This document shows positions 45,801 to 55,700 of a DNA stretch of 64,000 nt, in pieces (the first letter of the stretch is position 1; each line of letters starts with the position of its first letter). Location: contig NW_025936293.1 of NCBI RefSeq assembly GCF_000764305.2, positions 1-64,000 of the forward strand. The letters run 5' to 3'. A program made the position numbers and the translations under genes. Source of the stretch: Hyalella azteca (taxonomy: Eukaryota > Arthropoda > Malacostraca > Amphipoda > Hyalellidae). The notes beneath the pieces are model-generated. The model saw only the letters and a program-made list of their open reading frames with translations. It did no database searches and was not told the DNA's origin.

Positions 45801-46956
45801 CGCCACCTGCTGGCGCGCGTGTCGTGCGCTCTCAAGTCCGACGCGGCGCTGGTCAGATATAAGGCAGATCTGCCTCTGTACGATAACAAGGTGAGCTGTA
45901 GTGATAACAAGATCAGTTGTAGTGATAAACTGCTGTGCAACCTCTGTGGCAGAGCCTTCAAGACTGTGGTGAGGGTGAAGCTTGTGGTGAGAGTTGAAAC
46001 TGTGGTGAGGGTTGAAACTGTGGTGAGGGTGAAGCTTGTGCTGAGAGTTGAAACTAGTGAGGGTTGAAACTGTGGTGAGAGTGATGCTTGTGGTGAGGGG
46101 AAGGTTGATGGTTGACACGTGAGTAGTGCTGGTTATTCATCATTCAACCAATGCATTGCAACCTTTACATTAATTTACGTCAGTGGCCAAGTTTTGTTTT
46201 TTCGATTGCTCTTATTTAGTGACTGGTATTTCGATAACGTAAGAATAAGTGTTCTAAATTGAACGTTTTTTTGTTAATTCGTTTACTTCCATCGATCTTT
46301 GTGTATTTTGTAGAAAAAATATTTTCAAATTTGAAAATAATTTGCATTACAATTTCTATGTCCGCAGAGCGCTCGGAACCTGCACGTCCGTAGCCACAGC
46401 GACGGGCGTGTGGCGTGCGAACAATGTGGCAAAACCTTCGCCACACGCGGGTCCCTGCTGCGCCACAGCCGCACACATAGTGGCGAGAAGCCCTACGTGT
46501 GCCGCCACTGCCACACGGCCTTCAGGCACGCAGCCACACTGGCGCGCCACATACGCCACAAGAGTGAGTTGAATGTTTCTATTTTGTGGTTGTGTGGCGA
46601 TGTTGTATATTTGATACCGCCACACTGGCGTGCCACATGCGGTGCTGTGTTTGATGTATGTTACTAACCAAGTGCTCCACTAGCCACACCTACACCGCAT
46701 GTGTAAGTGCTGTGTAGTAGTTTCCACTCACCCACTTACAAATTCAAGATATTGTAGACTTTATGTTCTAGGCGAGCTTAATCAGTCTGGATTATCCGCC
46801 TAAACGCGCCAGATCGCGTGAAGTATTCAATCATTCAACAATATCGCATTGAATTAGAGTTAATACTGTAACTTGGGTGTGCACTAGGTATTTTAGCCTT
46901 CGTATTCACGAGAAGTTTTTTTTCCAGAACCTTGTTGCCTCATGACGAAGACGTGA
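33675..46956 (+). CDS. Large C2H2 zinc-finger protein gene, 12 exons
   Basis: Exons 33675-33826, 34194-34362, 34823-35437, 36070-36199, 36971-37122, 37428-38577, 39086-39279, 39815-40451, 41163-41741, 45739-45968, 46368-46563 and 46928-46956 join in frame to about 1410 codons. Fingers lie in exons 1, 1-2/3, 3/4, 4, 5, 9, 10, 10/11 and 11. Exons 6-8 are long, acidic, Ser/Thr/Asn-rich and probably disordered. TGERPF and SGEKPY linkers are present. It is likely a nuclear DNA-binding regulator with unknown targets. The start ATG at 33675 is the first in frame, but an AG just before it leaves open an earlier exon. The region from 43005 to about 46100 contains an N gap and a duplicated exon, so exon 10 may be mis-assembled. 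Confidence 0.75.
34194..34362 (+). CDS. Zinc-finger gene exon 2
   Basis: Begins after TTATTTCAG and completes Arg, then FKLDENVGVNTPNSQ. It carries KCRLCSLTFSREKAYVNHYF with the final finger histidine supplied by the next exon (LQ|H). Donor GTAAGT, phase 0. Confidence 0.8.
34823..35437 (+). CDS. Zinc-finger gene exon 3
   Basis: 205 codons after TTATTATCCAG. It starts HKKNEDLGSKKFLPRLPKF, continues with acidic, low-complexity sequence, and ends in half a finger, ACQLCCQTFKN. The donor GTAAGT splits the finger in phase 0. Confidence 0.85.
36070..36199 (+). CDS. Zinc-finger gene exon 4
   Basis: TRNLQQHVNIVHAG completes the finger from exon 3 with canonical C-x12-H spacing. A second finger follows, FVCGFSGCGQAFKTKGSL then TRHHRRHTG. 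Phase 0 in, phase 1 out, donor GTAGCT. Confidence 0.87.
36462..36611. mobile_element. ~150-bp MITE in duplication copy 1
   Basis: Ends CAGGGCCTATACTTTCAAAA and ...TTTTGAAAGTAAGGCCCC are inverted repeats. It is the reverse complement of the element at 45524-45672 with roughly 85-90 percent identity. Confidence 0.75.
36971..37122 (+). CDS. Zinc-finger gene exon 5
   Basis: Completes the TGERPF linker, then FVCSVCGRSFRESGTLRRHL. The last zinc ligand position reads as a cysteine (LARVSC), so the finger may be C2HC. It ends DNK before GTGAGC, and a 21-bp array starts exactly here. A near-identical copy lies at 45739-45890. Confidence 0.82.
37114..37272. repeat. 21-bp minisatellite starting at a splice donor
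   Basis: About seven copies of GATAACAAGGTCAGCTGTAG plus T. The first copy is the exon 5 border GATAACAAG|GTGAGC, so the array reproduces exon end and donor together. The duplicate at 45881-45926 keeps only about two units. Confidence 0.92.
37428..38577 (+). CDS. Zinc-finger gene exon 6 (long disordered exon)
   Basis: 383 codons plus one base, from ASVVKFLKKEEFLAKED to PFRMTP. Rich in Ser, Thr, Asn and Asp, with no finger or other domain. Open throughout, with an acceptor TTTCCAG and donor GTGAGT of matching phase (0 in, 1 out), so it is clearly a coding exon. Confidence 0.85.
39086..39279 (+). CDS. Zinc-finger gene exon 7
   Basis: GRIIKLEREALPQKSTDRRQ to LKMLCKRE, a charged, helix-prone segment. 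Phase 1 in, phase 0 out, donor GTGAGA. No domain recognised. Confidence 0.75.
39815..40451 (+). CDS. Zinc-finger gene exon 8
   Basis: 212 codons: ETEETRASDGEEDYIRSPSV, then Pro/Ser-rich VPPSPSSVSSYNPS, then Ser-rich low-complexity sequence. An alternative acceptor six bases upstream (adding LQ) is equally possible. Donor GTAAGT, phase 1. Confidence 0.8.
41163..41741 (+). CDS. Zinc-finger gene exon 9
   Basis: Starts RLGGSQNRDVKPRLTLDVD with a short repeated 'VKPRL' pattern, then a run of AQT/AQA-containing repeats (NAQTADYNAQTLNLSTQAAG). It ends in a canonical finger, YKCVHCEECFETRSALMKHL then FTHAG. Phase 1 to 1, donor GTGAGT. Confidence 0.83.
41742..43004. other. Non-coding stretch, long intron of the zinc-finger gene
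   Basis: No exon seen. A copy of the CACTTCTCTTTAACTTCAC repeat family lies at about 42549-42705. The ORF at 42754-42996 has no recognisable similarity. Confidence 0.5.
42549..42705 (+). repeat. Copy of the CACTTCTCTTTAACTTCAC repeat family
   Basis: Same order of blocks as the copies at 2371-2535 and in 21366-24422, here with one terminal unit only. Inserted in an intron of the zinc-finger gene. Confidence 0.75.
43005..43677. other. Assembly gap (673 Ns)
   Basis: Run of N directly left of the 18-bp minisatellite. Single Ns also occur at 23336, 25659 and 44333. The last marks the join between the minisatellite and the duplicated segment, so local order is uncertain. Confidence 0.99.
43678..44332. 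repeat. 18-bp minisatellite, about 36 copies
   Basis: Two unit types alternate: A (GTTGAAACTGTGGTGAGA) and B (GTGAAGCTTGTGGTGAGA). Each B is followed by one to five A units. It resumes at 45963-46101 immediately after the exon 10 donor, whose sequence ACTGTG|GTGAGG matches unit A. Long hexapeptide ORFs here (HHSFNS, RVETVV) are artefacts of the 18-bp period. Confidence 0.95.
44421..45259. mobile_element. ~839-bp inverted-repeat element in duplication copy 2
   Basis: Ends CAGGGGCCGTATTATCAAAA and its reverse complement TTTTGATAATACGGCCCCTG. The flanks (CTATTGAT left, GCCTTTAG right) are the same as those of the smaller MITE in copy 1. No transposase frame. Confidence 0.8.
45524..45672. mobile_element. 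~150-bp MITE, second insertion in duplication copy 2
   Basis: Same family as 36462-36611 but inverted. Copy 1 has the empty site at 'gctgatccgtaaattaaat' near 36898-36916, so insertion followed the duplication or was lost from copy 1. Confidence 0.75.
45739..45968 (+). CDS. Zinc-finger gene exon 10 (duplicated finger exon read into the next half-finger)
   Basis: Copy of exon 5 (GERPFVCSVCGRSFRESGTL) that stays open through a shortened 21-bp array and reaches KLLCNLCGRAFKTV before GTGAGG. Joined to exon 11 this gives a canonical C-x2-C-x12-H-x3-H finger, which supports the donor. The internal GTGAGC at 45891 could still be used. It may be a real fused exon or an assembly chimera, because the acceptor expected before KLLCNLC is missing. 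Confidence 0.5.
45963..46101. repeat. Second block of the 18-bp minisatellite
   Basis: Follows directly from the exon 10 donor. Its units match those at 43678-44332, including the AAGCTT-containing B type. Confidence 0.88.
46368..46563 (+). CDS. Zinc-finger gene exon 11
   Basis: SARNLHVRSHSDG completes a split finger. It is followed by VACEQCGKTFATRGSLLRHS, the linker HSGEKPY, and VCRHCHTAFRHAATLARHIR. Acceptor TGTCCGCAG, donor GTGAGT, phase 0 in, phase 1 out. High GC and canonical fingers make this secure. Confidence 0.88.
46928..46956 (+). CDS. Zinc-finger gene exon 12 (probable terminal coding exon)
   Basis: After a T-rich tract and TTCCAG, phase 1 gives Lys then PCCLMTKT and stop TGA at 46954-46956. 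It is short and without a domain, so the call rests only on splice signal and phase. Confidence 0.45.
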
Positions 46957-47485
46957 CGCTTCCGCGACCAGAAGACGAGTTCAACACCGCAAGATCACTT
47001 CTCAAGTTGATGGGTTGGTTTGTAATTAATTGGTTGCTTATTTAGTTTCTTCATCATTCCATTACTCTATATATCATCAGTATGATAGCCCCATGGCCAT
47101 AGGACGGCTTAAATACTAATCAGGTCCGTCCGCATTTCAGTTCGTCATTTCTTGTCGTACTTCAAGATTGATAAAATGACAACTCAATTATTTTATTAGT
47201 TTAGTATTGTTAAATTAGTTAAAATTACAATCAGTCAATAATGTGGTCCTTAACTAATGTGTTCACTAATTTTGCATTGATTCGGTACTTTTTTACTCAA
47301 AATTATTAATTATTTCTCAACTAGTGTTTCATAATTTATATCTTATTTCACTTGACCATTCTCCTACATATTTTTTCATATGTCTGTTAATTTTGTCTCA
47401 GCCATTCATGGTTTTAGGATCTCTGTTTTGTAGCAATGAGCTACAGCAACTCATCTCGTTATGGATTTAAACTCTCCGTCAGTTG
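46957..47485. other. Non-coding stretch after the zinc-finger gene
   Basis: Probable 3' UTR and intergenic sequence. AT-rich, with no exon recognised. Confidence 0.4.
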
Positions 47486-47740
47486 TATTAGTCGCGCGGT
47501 TTCCTGGATTTTGTCTCGTTGCTTCGTTGATTTTGTCGCGCCGTTTCTTGGATTTTTTTCGTTGCTCCTTTGATTTTGTCGCGCCGTTTCTTGAATTTTG
47601 TCTCGTTGCTTCGTTGATTTTGTCGAGCCTGAGCCGTTTCTTAGATTTCGTCTCGTTGCTTCATTGATTTTGTATCGTCGTTCTTTGATTTTTCTCTCGT
47701 TTCTTCTTTGATTTTGTCTCGTCGTTTCGCGGATTTCCTG
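47486..47740. repeat. ~20-21-bp minisatellite (TTGATTTTGTCTCGTTGCTTC), about 12 copies
   Basis: Degenerate units TTGATTTTGTCGCGCCGTTTC and TTGATTTTGTCTCGTTGCTTC (shown separated by type) repeat in tandem. The opposite strand gives a low-complexity RNQRSN-type ORF that is not a gene. Confidence 0.8.
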
Positions 47741-50700
47741 ATTTACTCTTTCCATGAATTATTCTCATCATTACCTTGTTTCAATATGTATTTATTCTCA
47801 TCGTTAATTAGTTTCCAACTTATCGCTCTAGAAGTACACTTCATCGTTATCTTAGCCCAGCTCTTTTGTTTCGTGTGGGTGGCCGACATCTCGTCTATGC
47901 GACCTACCGTATCATCGCGTGTCTCCAGTCTTCTTTACGTTTTTTCCTCCATCATTTATAACTTACTGCTGTGCATCTTTAATGTCTCTTATTATCCATT
48001 AACCCGTTCTTTATTTTTCGAAGCGGTTGCGCTGGTTCTTGCCTGCCATGATCCACATGTTGGCCGCGTGATCATTCGCTTGCGATGAATGCTTACTTGT
48101 GTTCTGTGTATAATTTCACCTGTAACTAATTTATTATGGAAATGTTCCCTAGTGGTTGCTCAATTACTTTATTTTGACAGGTATTTAAGCGAATCTGTAT
48201 ATAATTTATGTATATCTGATGAATCTGTATATAATTTAGATATATATTATAATTTTTATGTTTAATACAGTATATTATTGTTGAGCTAATTCGGGTTACT
48301 TGATCTCTAATGAGTTACCGTAAGCTACGGGTAATAAAAAACCTTTTTGTTAACTCACCATCAATTTCATTCCATTCCTCATAATTTAATTATTGAGAAA
48401 CAATTCAAACTATCAAGCGACAGTCTAAACGTAACATAAACTTAATCAATTACGCGAACAAGGAAAGCAAATCATGATAATTACTTTTTTTACAGTTGCA
48501 GCACAAATCTATGATGGTTATAATCTCAGGTAACGTAATTCCTATACAGTTTTTAATGTTTACTTGGTTGTATATATTGTTAGTTATCAGATTTTAAAAT
48601 CCATTTCAAGTGCAAAGTTGAATAATCAAAAAATAAATAAATAAAAATTTGAGGACTAGCGCGCTCATTTAACCTAGCTTTTACAGTCTTCAATTACTAA
48701 GAATAGATATATATTTTAAATATTATCGATGCATTTGTGAATAAACTGTATATTCTGCATGAACACATATATATACTTCGGTTCTTTATATATCCTATCT
48801 GCCTTAACCTAACTAGATTTACCCTATCAATCTTATTCAATCTAGATATTTCCTATCTCCCCCAATTTAAATATTTTTCCATCTTATCCTAACTTGCACA
48901 AATGAATCTCTTAACATCGAGCATCGTAAATGACAATAGCGTAGAGTGGGTGTGATTTTTCCTTCACTTGACGAGATATAATTCAAGGGTAACTCATTAA
49001 TTGTGGGCAAAATGAGAATATCTTGTTTATTTCAGCGACACTAATCGATACAAAGAACATATTCTTGGCACGTACATGATTTGTGCGGAGTCTTAATGGA
49101 AGTCCTATCTCTTTGTTTGGAATTTTAATACACGTGTAAATTGGGTGGCTCCAAGATTAAACGTTCACTGAACACAAGATACGTTTACTCCGCACTAACA
49201 AAAACGGCGCACTCGTGTTTGTGACTAATATATTGTTTTAAGTTAATAACACGTACGAGAGCAACACACACATTCATTGTAGCAAAATTATTTTATTCGC
49301 ACATGTTCATCTCCTTCTTTAATGAAAATCGTTACATAATTAATAATTTATTCGTTTGACTATGGTTATGAATAAATTTTTCGCACTCAAGTTAATCGGA
49401 AAGCAAATTATAAGTTTGCCTGTGAAATAATGAATACTTTCTCGGTTAGGTTGCTTACCATTCTTAAGGCTGTTCAATATTTTGATGTTCATATACATTT
49501 ACTATATCTTTCGAACGTGTGAATAAAGTTTTTTAAGTATGGAGTAACAATGTATATTAACAGTTCATGCACTAAAGTATTCGGTAATATAATAATATTT
49601 TGATTTTACAATGAGCTGCTCTCAGTGACCCGTTAGCAGGGCTGGAAATTCTCTAATGATTTAAATAACAACAATTATGGCACGTGCCTTCTTGCATAGA
49701 CTAGCTTGCTTCAACTGCATTGAAATATGTAACAAATGTTTATTTCCTTGTATATTTTAAATGCAGAATATATAGAACAAAATAAGTAACGAGAGAGGAA
49801 TGTGTTCCATCTCTTATTCAGAACAAGTTATTTGAAACCTATTAACATTAACCAAATAGTATAATTTTGTATATATAATATATGAAACAAAATATGTAAC
49901 GAGAGAGGAATGGTGTTCCATCTCTTATTCAGAACAAGGTATTTGAAACTTTCTAACATTAACCAGATATAACATAATTTTGGGGGATTAATTTCGTTTA
50001 TAATGGAACATCGAGAAAAGAAATGTTCTTGGGACCATGAGAGATTCGCTATCTGCTTTCAATTTAATTTAGCTGCATTAAATATTCTTATATCTCCCTG
50101 CGACAAAACTTTTCCGTGTCATGCAGTTCGTTTAATTACGCTCTAGCATACCATCATAATATGCAACACACCATGCGGGCAGCTGTGGTATGAACGATGG
50201 CCCGGTATCCGACAGATGCTAGTTCTTAAGATGAAAAATGCATGGAACTAAAATACAATACTCGATCCGCTCATGAACAGGAGCGTTGAGACTTGCAGCG
50301 AGTGCTTTGGTGAGAGCTACGTGTAAAGAATAGCCATGTCAGAGGAGGTTTCCGAGCGAACAACGCTTACGTGTTGTGTCCTTCTACACAACATTTGGAA
50401 TATCTAACACACTAGGTCCTTGGAATATCTATCGCAATATAATTTAACCAAAAAAAAACTTCAAAGCGTTGGGTTTCATCCAGCATGGGACTTTCTTTCA
50501 CTTACTTCATCATTTTCAATATTGTAAATTGTTGTGGATACCTCAAGTTAAAATTCACATGGAAAATTCAACTGAATAAGAGGATACGCTCATATACAAT
50601 TTCAGTAGCGAAAGACCGACGTTTCTGTATCTTGCGTATATCATCGTAACGCAATTTGTTTAAAATGACGCTCCTTGTTGCAACTATTAAAAAGATCACT

Positions 50701-52410
50701 GGCTGAGAAGCGGCCGACTGAAACCCTTCCCTAGCTGGTTTAGACCCCAGGATACGCATACGATGAGCAGCTACTAAATCCTGGCTAAGCGATGGTACCG
50801 ACTCGATGTACCGTAAGTACATCTAGGCCAACTTTACAGAATGCTAAATATGTAAAAACGGAACGACGAAGAGATATCGAGTTGATAAACCGGAAGACAA
50901 TAATCTTACATATATATTAGCTTAAAAAACCTCAGCAGTTCTATATTGGCATATTCTATAAGAACGATTTTGAGCTCGTGTTTGTCCTCCAAAGAATGCA
51001 AAATTGCCCATTGATATGCTTGTTTCTATCCAAGCGGTAAGACATGGAACACGAAATGGCAGCATTAATGGTAAAATCAACTCTGGAAATGGCATATATA
51101 TCTTAATAAACAGTAACTCTCGTAGATTAACAACATACAACAATTACATCGCTAAAACTCAAAAAGTTCACGTCTTGAAAGTGTCAAGTTTTTAATCTCA
51201 AAGCCCTAACCGGTTCACATTAAAGGTGCTGGTCAAGTATTTTTCAATTTCGAGCTTTTCAAGTGGAAAGACAGGCATTTGAAATAGCATTAAAATCAAA
51301 GACAGGCCCTCGGCATCAAGGAATGATCGACCGGATCAACATGAGCGCTCGAGGCCAGTGTAAAGTAAAGGTTAATTGCCGCACTCAAGATCGAGACTCA
51401 CGAGGCTACTGTGTCTAAAGAGGCTATTTACAAAGGCTGGTGGAGGACGATAACATCTTTAAGATGAAAACCCTCCCTCCAAACTGTTACGTTTATCAAA
51501 ATAACTTCATTTTCGGCCATTATTTTATGTTCCTCAGCCAAATCGGCTTGGATGAACAAGATATTTCCGATACACGAATTTATATTATCTCCGAAGCGAT
51601 AACATTTAATAGTTAGCGATTGAAAATTTGATCAAAACTATTTTAAATGTGTTTATTTTGGATCGAAATACTGGTCTCGACTTAGTTGGTGCAACTTTAG
51701 CTTTTGTTTGAAGTTGAAGTTGAGTTGGCAGAAACAATTGCAATTCATAGCTCATAATTTTTAGGACCTTTTATGGTTTTGAAAATCTATGGGTTTCGTC
51801 TTTTCTCTAATAATTATGCACCGCGTTACTGTTGCTGTTAGTGCAATGTGATTTTACCTTTATATTAAGCCATGTGGAGCTCAATTAATTATTTCCAGTG
51901 TGAGGAAAGAGCAAATAAATAGCGTTGTTATTTCAATATAGGTACTTTGGCTGAAAGCGGTTTTCTCAAGTAACGAACGACCTCTCTTTCTTACTACTAA
52001 GCGAAAATACTTGCTGAGACCAACGGTCAAAACAAAATAATTTTTTTATGCTGGATTATCATATACACATTGTATATTTTATGAATCGCACGAGTTTTCT
52101 TTCCCTCCAGATGAGCATATCTCTGTTGATTCAAATAGTTATTAATTATTGCTAAGTTAAAGAGCTACGGCATTGGCATACCCATCATACCAGTTATTTT
52201 CCTGTTCCAATCTTCAAATCAAAGTAAAAAATTCGATCAAATATGCTAGTTGCAAATTGAGTCGTCATGGCCAAGTCGGAATAAAGTTCTTCAAGAGATT
52301 TGCAAGTTGTTAATCTAGCAAATGACATCTGATTGAATTAATCGGTCCCTGCAAGTGAGAATGAATTCATACATAAAGAACAAAACGGTCAGTCTGATAC
52401 GACAGCAGTA
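47741..52410. other. Long gene-poor stretch
   Basis: No exon with recognisable similarity on either strand. ORFs at 47708-48088 and 50922-51195 lack codon structure and overlap on opposite strands. A ~116-bp tandem duplication lies at 49764-49985 and is listed separately. Confidence 0.45.
49764..49985. repeat. Tandem duplication, ~116-bp unit, two copies
   Basis: Both copies contain ACGAGAGAGGAATG, CCATCTCTTATTCAGAACAA and TTAACATTAACCA, offset by about 116 bp. Confidence 0.8.
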
Positions 52411-52415
52411 ACCGA

Positions 52416-52665
52416 GACGCCTGTCTGCACACAGCAGTGATGGTGACGCCTGTCTACACACAGCAGTGACAGTGACGTCTGTCTGCACAGAGCAGTGACA
52501 GAGACGCCTGTCTGCACACAGCAGTGACAGAGACGCCTGTCTGCACACAGCAGTGACAGAGACGCCTGTCTACACACAGCAGTGATAGTGACGCCTGTCT
52601 ACACACAGCAGTGTTAGAGACGTCTGTCTACACACAGCAGTGATGGTGACGCCTGTCTACACGCT
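52416..52665. repeat. 29-bp minisatellite at the 3' end of the carbonic anhydrase gene
   Basis: About nine units of GACGCCTGTCTACACACAGC plus AGTGATGGT-type bases. The exon-proximal unit contains the carbonic anhydrase stop codon (TAG on the minus strand, 52659-52657), so the array begins inside the last exon. Confidence 0.93.
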
Positions 52666-52764
52666 GGCGACGACGACAGCGAGAGTAGACAGGAAGTAGA
52701 CGGCGAGGCCAAGGCTCTTCATGGAGCTCGCGTCGGAGCCTGTGCCTGAGTAGCTCATGAAGAC
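52657..52764 (-). CDS. Carbonic anhydrase last exon, GPI signal and stop
   Basis: VFMSYSGTGSDASSMKSLGL then a hydrophobic tail ending VVVASV and TAG. A small-residue cleavage region (SGTGSDASS) followed by about 18 hydrophobic residues fits a GPI attachment signal. The stop lies in the first unit of the 29-bp array. Confidence 0.88.
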   Translation of the reverse strand, partial: VFMSYSGTGSDASSMKSLGLAVYFLSTLAVVVASV

Positions 52765-55700
52765 CTGCGAACCGGGGGGGCGGGTTAGGAATGTTGGGGA
52801 CTATACACGTCCACACACGGCACTGACAAGTTAACAACACACGACCACACACGTCAATGACAACACACGGCACTGACAACACAAGACTACACACGTCAGT
52901 GACCGCAAATGAGACTGGCTGTGTATAGTGTCATGTATGGCGCACGCGAACATTACTGTGAAGTGAGCCTTGTGCAGTACTTATTTAATTTCGCAAGGCT
53001 AGGGGCGCGAGTCTCAGTCAAAGCGTTAAATAGCTAACTAACTTGGCATTTAGGGCATTTTACTTTTAAGGAGGTTGTTTTTATTCAGACGTTGCTGTTA
53101 TACTTCAATAATATTTTGAAATGTTCACCTTTAGGCGTCTAAGTTTAGAGGGTAAAGGTGAAATTAAAACCATAATGGTAGAGGCAGAGCCCTAGTGTTA
53201 AAAATAACCTTGATTAAAGATTATAAATAACGTTTTTAACTAACGACCAACTTGCAACCTAAGAGCAGCATGCAATCTTCAAATAATAATGTTTACTCAT
53301 ATTTGTAGAGTTAAACACTCACCTTCCTGCTGGAGAGAGCTTGGGGAGGCCGGAAGTTGTTCACCAAGTTGTGGCCGTGGTCATTACGCATATTTCTGAA
53401 CACCTCCATCTGCACGACGCATTAAATTTCTATTTATAGAAAATTTATCCAAATTTTAATTTGTTTACGCATATACGGTGATGAAACAGAGACTGACTCC
53501 ACGCGCGCAATACAATAAAAAAATCGCGATAACAGGTACCCAAAAAACGTGTACACGTTGAATCTCCGACTCGGAAGTGCACACGACAGTTACTCCACAC
53601 CACCGTGCACACGACAGTTTTTTTTTTTCAGACTTGCGGGAGCCTCTGAAGACTACTCCAATGCGGCCCCACGACCGAGTTTTGAGCTATAGTTGTCAGA
53701 ATGCTGTTTAATTTGCACTCTATCACTATTAAACATTTCAAATAATCACTTTATAATCACTTTAATTAAGTGGCACTTTATCATTAAACACGACAGTTAA
53801 CTACCTGGGCCTCGGAGATGGGCACGGCCTGATCAAACACGGTCCACGTGACGACTTCGTTGCAGGTCGGCGTGGTGAGCGAGCCGTCGTAGCGGTAGAA
53901 GGCGCCTACATCGCGCGGCAGGAACGCGCGCAGCGGGTATTGCGCATCCACTTCTATCGTCATGCCTGTTAAGAAAATGTTTCAATATTGTGAGTTTAAC
54001 CATTCTATTAATATAGAGAGTACCTTTGTTTATCCATTACTATCGTTATTACAGTTGCAATAACCTTTTGTTGGTATTTGGTGCACTACGTTGCATGCTT
54101 ATACAGTCATGCCTGCCGTGTAACCGTTGAATTATGCTTAATCGGAAATAAACGTCTAATAGACAAAACATGAGTATAGTACCTAGAAGTACGGTTTAGC
54201 ACGGCAATGTAGAGCAAAGAATTTCATAATTAAAAATGTTCAGTAAGCTGTTGCCTCATTATAATATTATTATTAATTGTGGAGCGAACAATTATCACAG
54301 CGTTTTTTCCTCATGCATCAAATTATCAAAATACTTCCATTGATCACAAGAAGCTGACGAAATGGAGAGTTAAATTAAACATCCGATTTCGCTCGGAAAT
54401 AATTTCTAATAAATCTACGATGTGCATGCAGAATATCTAGGAAAATAGAGTTGATAAGTCAATCAATTTTAGCCTTATGAAACCGATGATATTTTATAAT
54501 TCTACACGATTCTTCGATCAGGCCCATCCAGCGGCTAGTCTGGCTTTTCCAACCAGTCAATCCCAAAACATTATTTTTGTTGACAAATACACAAATCTGC
54601 TATTCATCAATAATGAATGAATATAATATTTGAAGGAATTCTCACTAGGTTCCTGGATCTCTTTAAGGGCCTTGACGAGCGGAGTGAAGGCTGGGTTGTC
54701 CGTCTGGGAAATTTCGAACATAACTCCCAGCACTGCTAGACCGTCAGCCTGCTGCACAGCCTTGCCGATGGTGCCGTACGCGGTCTTGTAGTGCACCATG
54801 TGCATCTCCATCGGGTATCTGTGCCCAGATGAAAAATAAAGGAGATGCAGCTCATTTTTTATTTGTGTGTTATTAAATTTGGTGGTCATTGAAGGTGCAT
54901 CTCCATCGCGCATCTTCGCAGTAGCGGGGGCAAATAAAAGGCCTCATCGGGTATTCGTGCAAAAATTAGTAAAGAGGTCAATAAATAGGTAAGCTATCAG
55001 GAATCTTTGCATAAATCTATGACGAGTTAAAAAAGATTCATCTCACTAGGTAACTGTGCACCAATGTGATTGTTGGTCAATAAAGAGGTACAGCTATCAG
55101 GTATCTGTTCAAAAATGTACACATGGATCAATAATGAGGATTTTCCATTGGTAACTGTGCATATCGGATCAATAAGGGTGCCTATGAACAGTTGCATTGC
55201 CAATTTGGAGTCTAAATATCTCCCATTTCCTGATAAAATATTTACGATATGAACATTTATCAAAATAAAACAAATATCCATAAGAATATTTCTCAGTAGA
55301 CGATTTCAGACAATTTTTGGAGTTTCAATAAACCTACGGACGAACCTATACGCAAAATCTACTATTGCATCGCTTAACCATCAACTTTTTTCTTCTCGTT
55401 AACAAATACATGCAGTATAACATAAAACTTTACATTGGATCAAATGCCTTTTGTTTACGCTTCAAATGTTTTTAAAATTGATCACATGACACACGGCAAT
55501 CACCTGACGCCGTTGATGGTGTGCTCGGAGCCCATGGACGAGTCGCTGCCCCAGTGGAAGTGGAACTGCGCGAAGATGTACTCCCCCGCCAGGCCTCCGT
55601 CGTCGATGCGGGGGGCCGCCGCCGCGTCGATCTCGACTTGCGCTGCGAGTGTGGAAGAGGAATTGTTATTCTTGAGGTCAATGAACAGGCCTCCGTCGTC

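Larger units (their letters stand above)
44334..45926 (+). repeat. Segmental duplication of 36375-37167
   Basis: Starts TTTCCTTCTGAATTGG in both copies and continues through the finger exon (36971-37122 and 45739-45890) to the first units of the 21-bp array. It carries two extra TIR elements relative to the first copy. High identity implies a recent duplication or an assembly duplicate. Confidence 0.85.

Noticed and set aside
47459..48088. ORFs over the TTGATTTTGTCTCGTTGC array
   Set aside because: Low-complexity translations of a tandem repeat, with no similarity to a protein family.
52315..52894. Cys-rich ORFs (MCRQASLSLLCADRR-type repeats)
   Set aside because: Translations of the 29-bp minisatellite downstream of the carbonic anhydrase stop.
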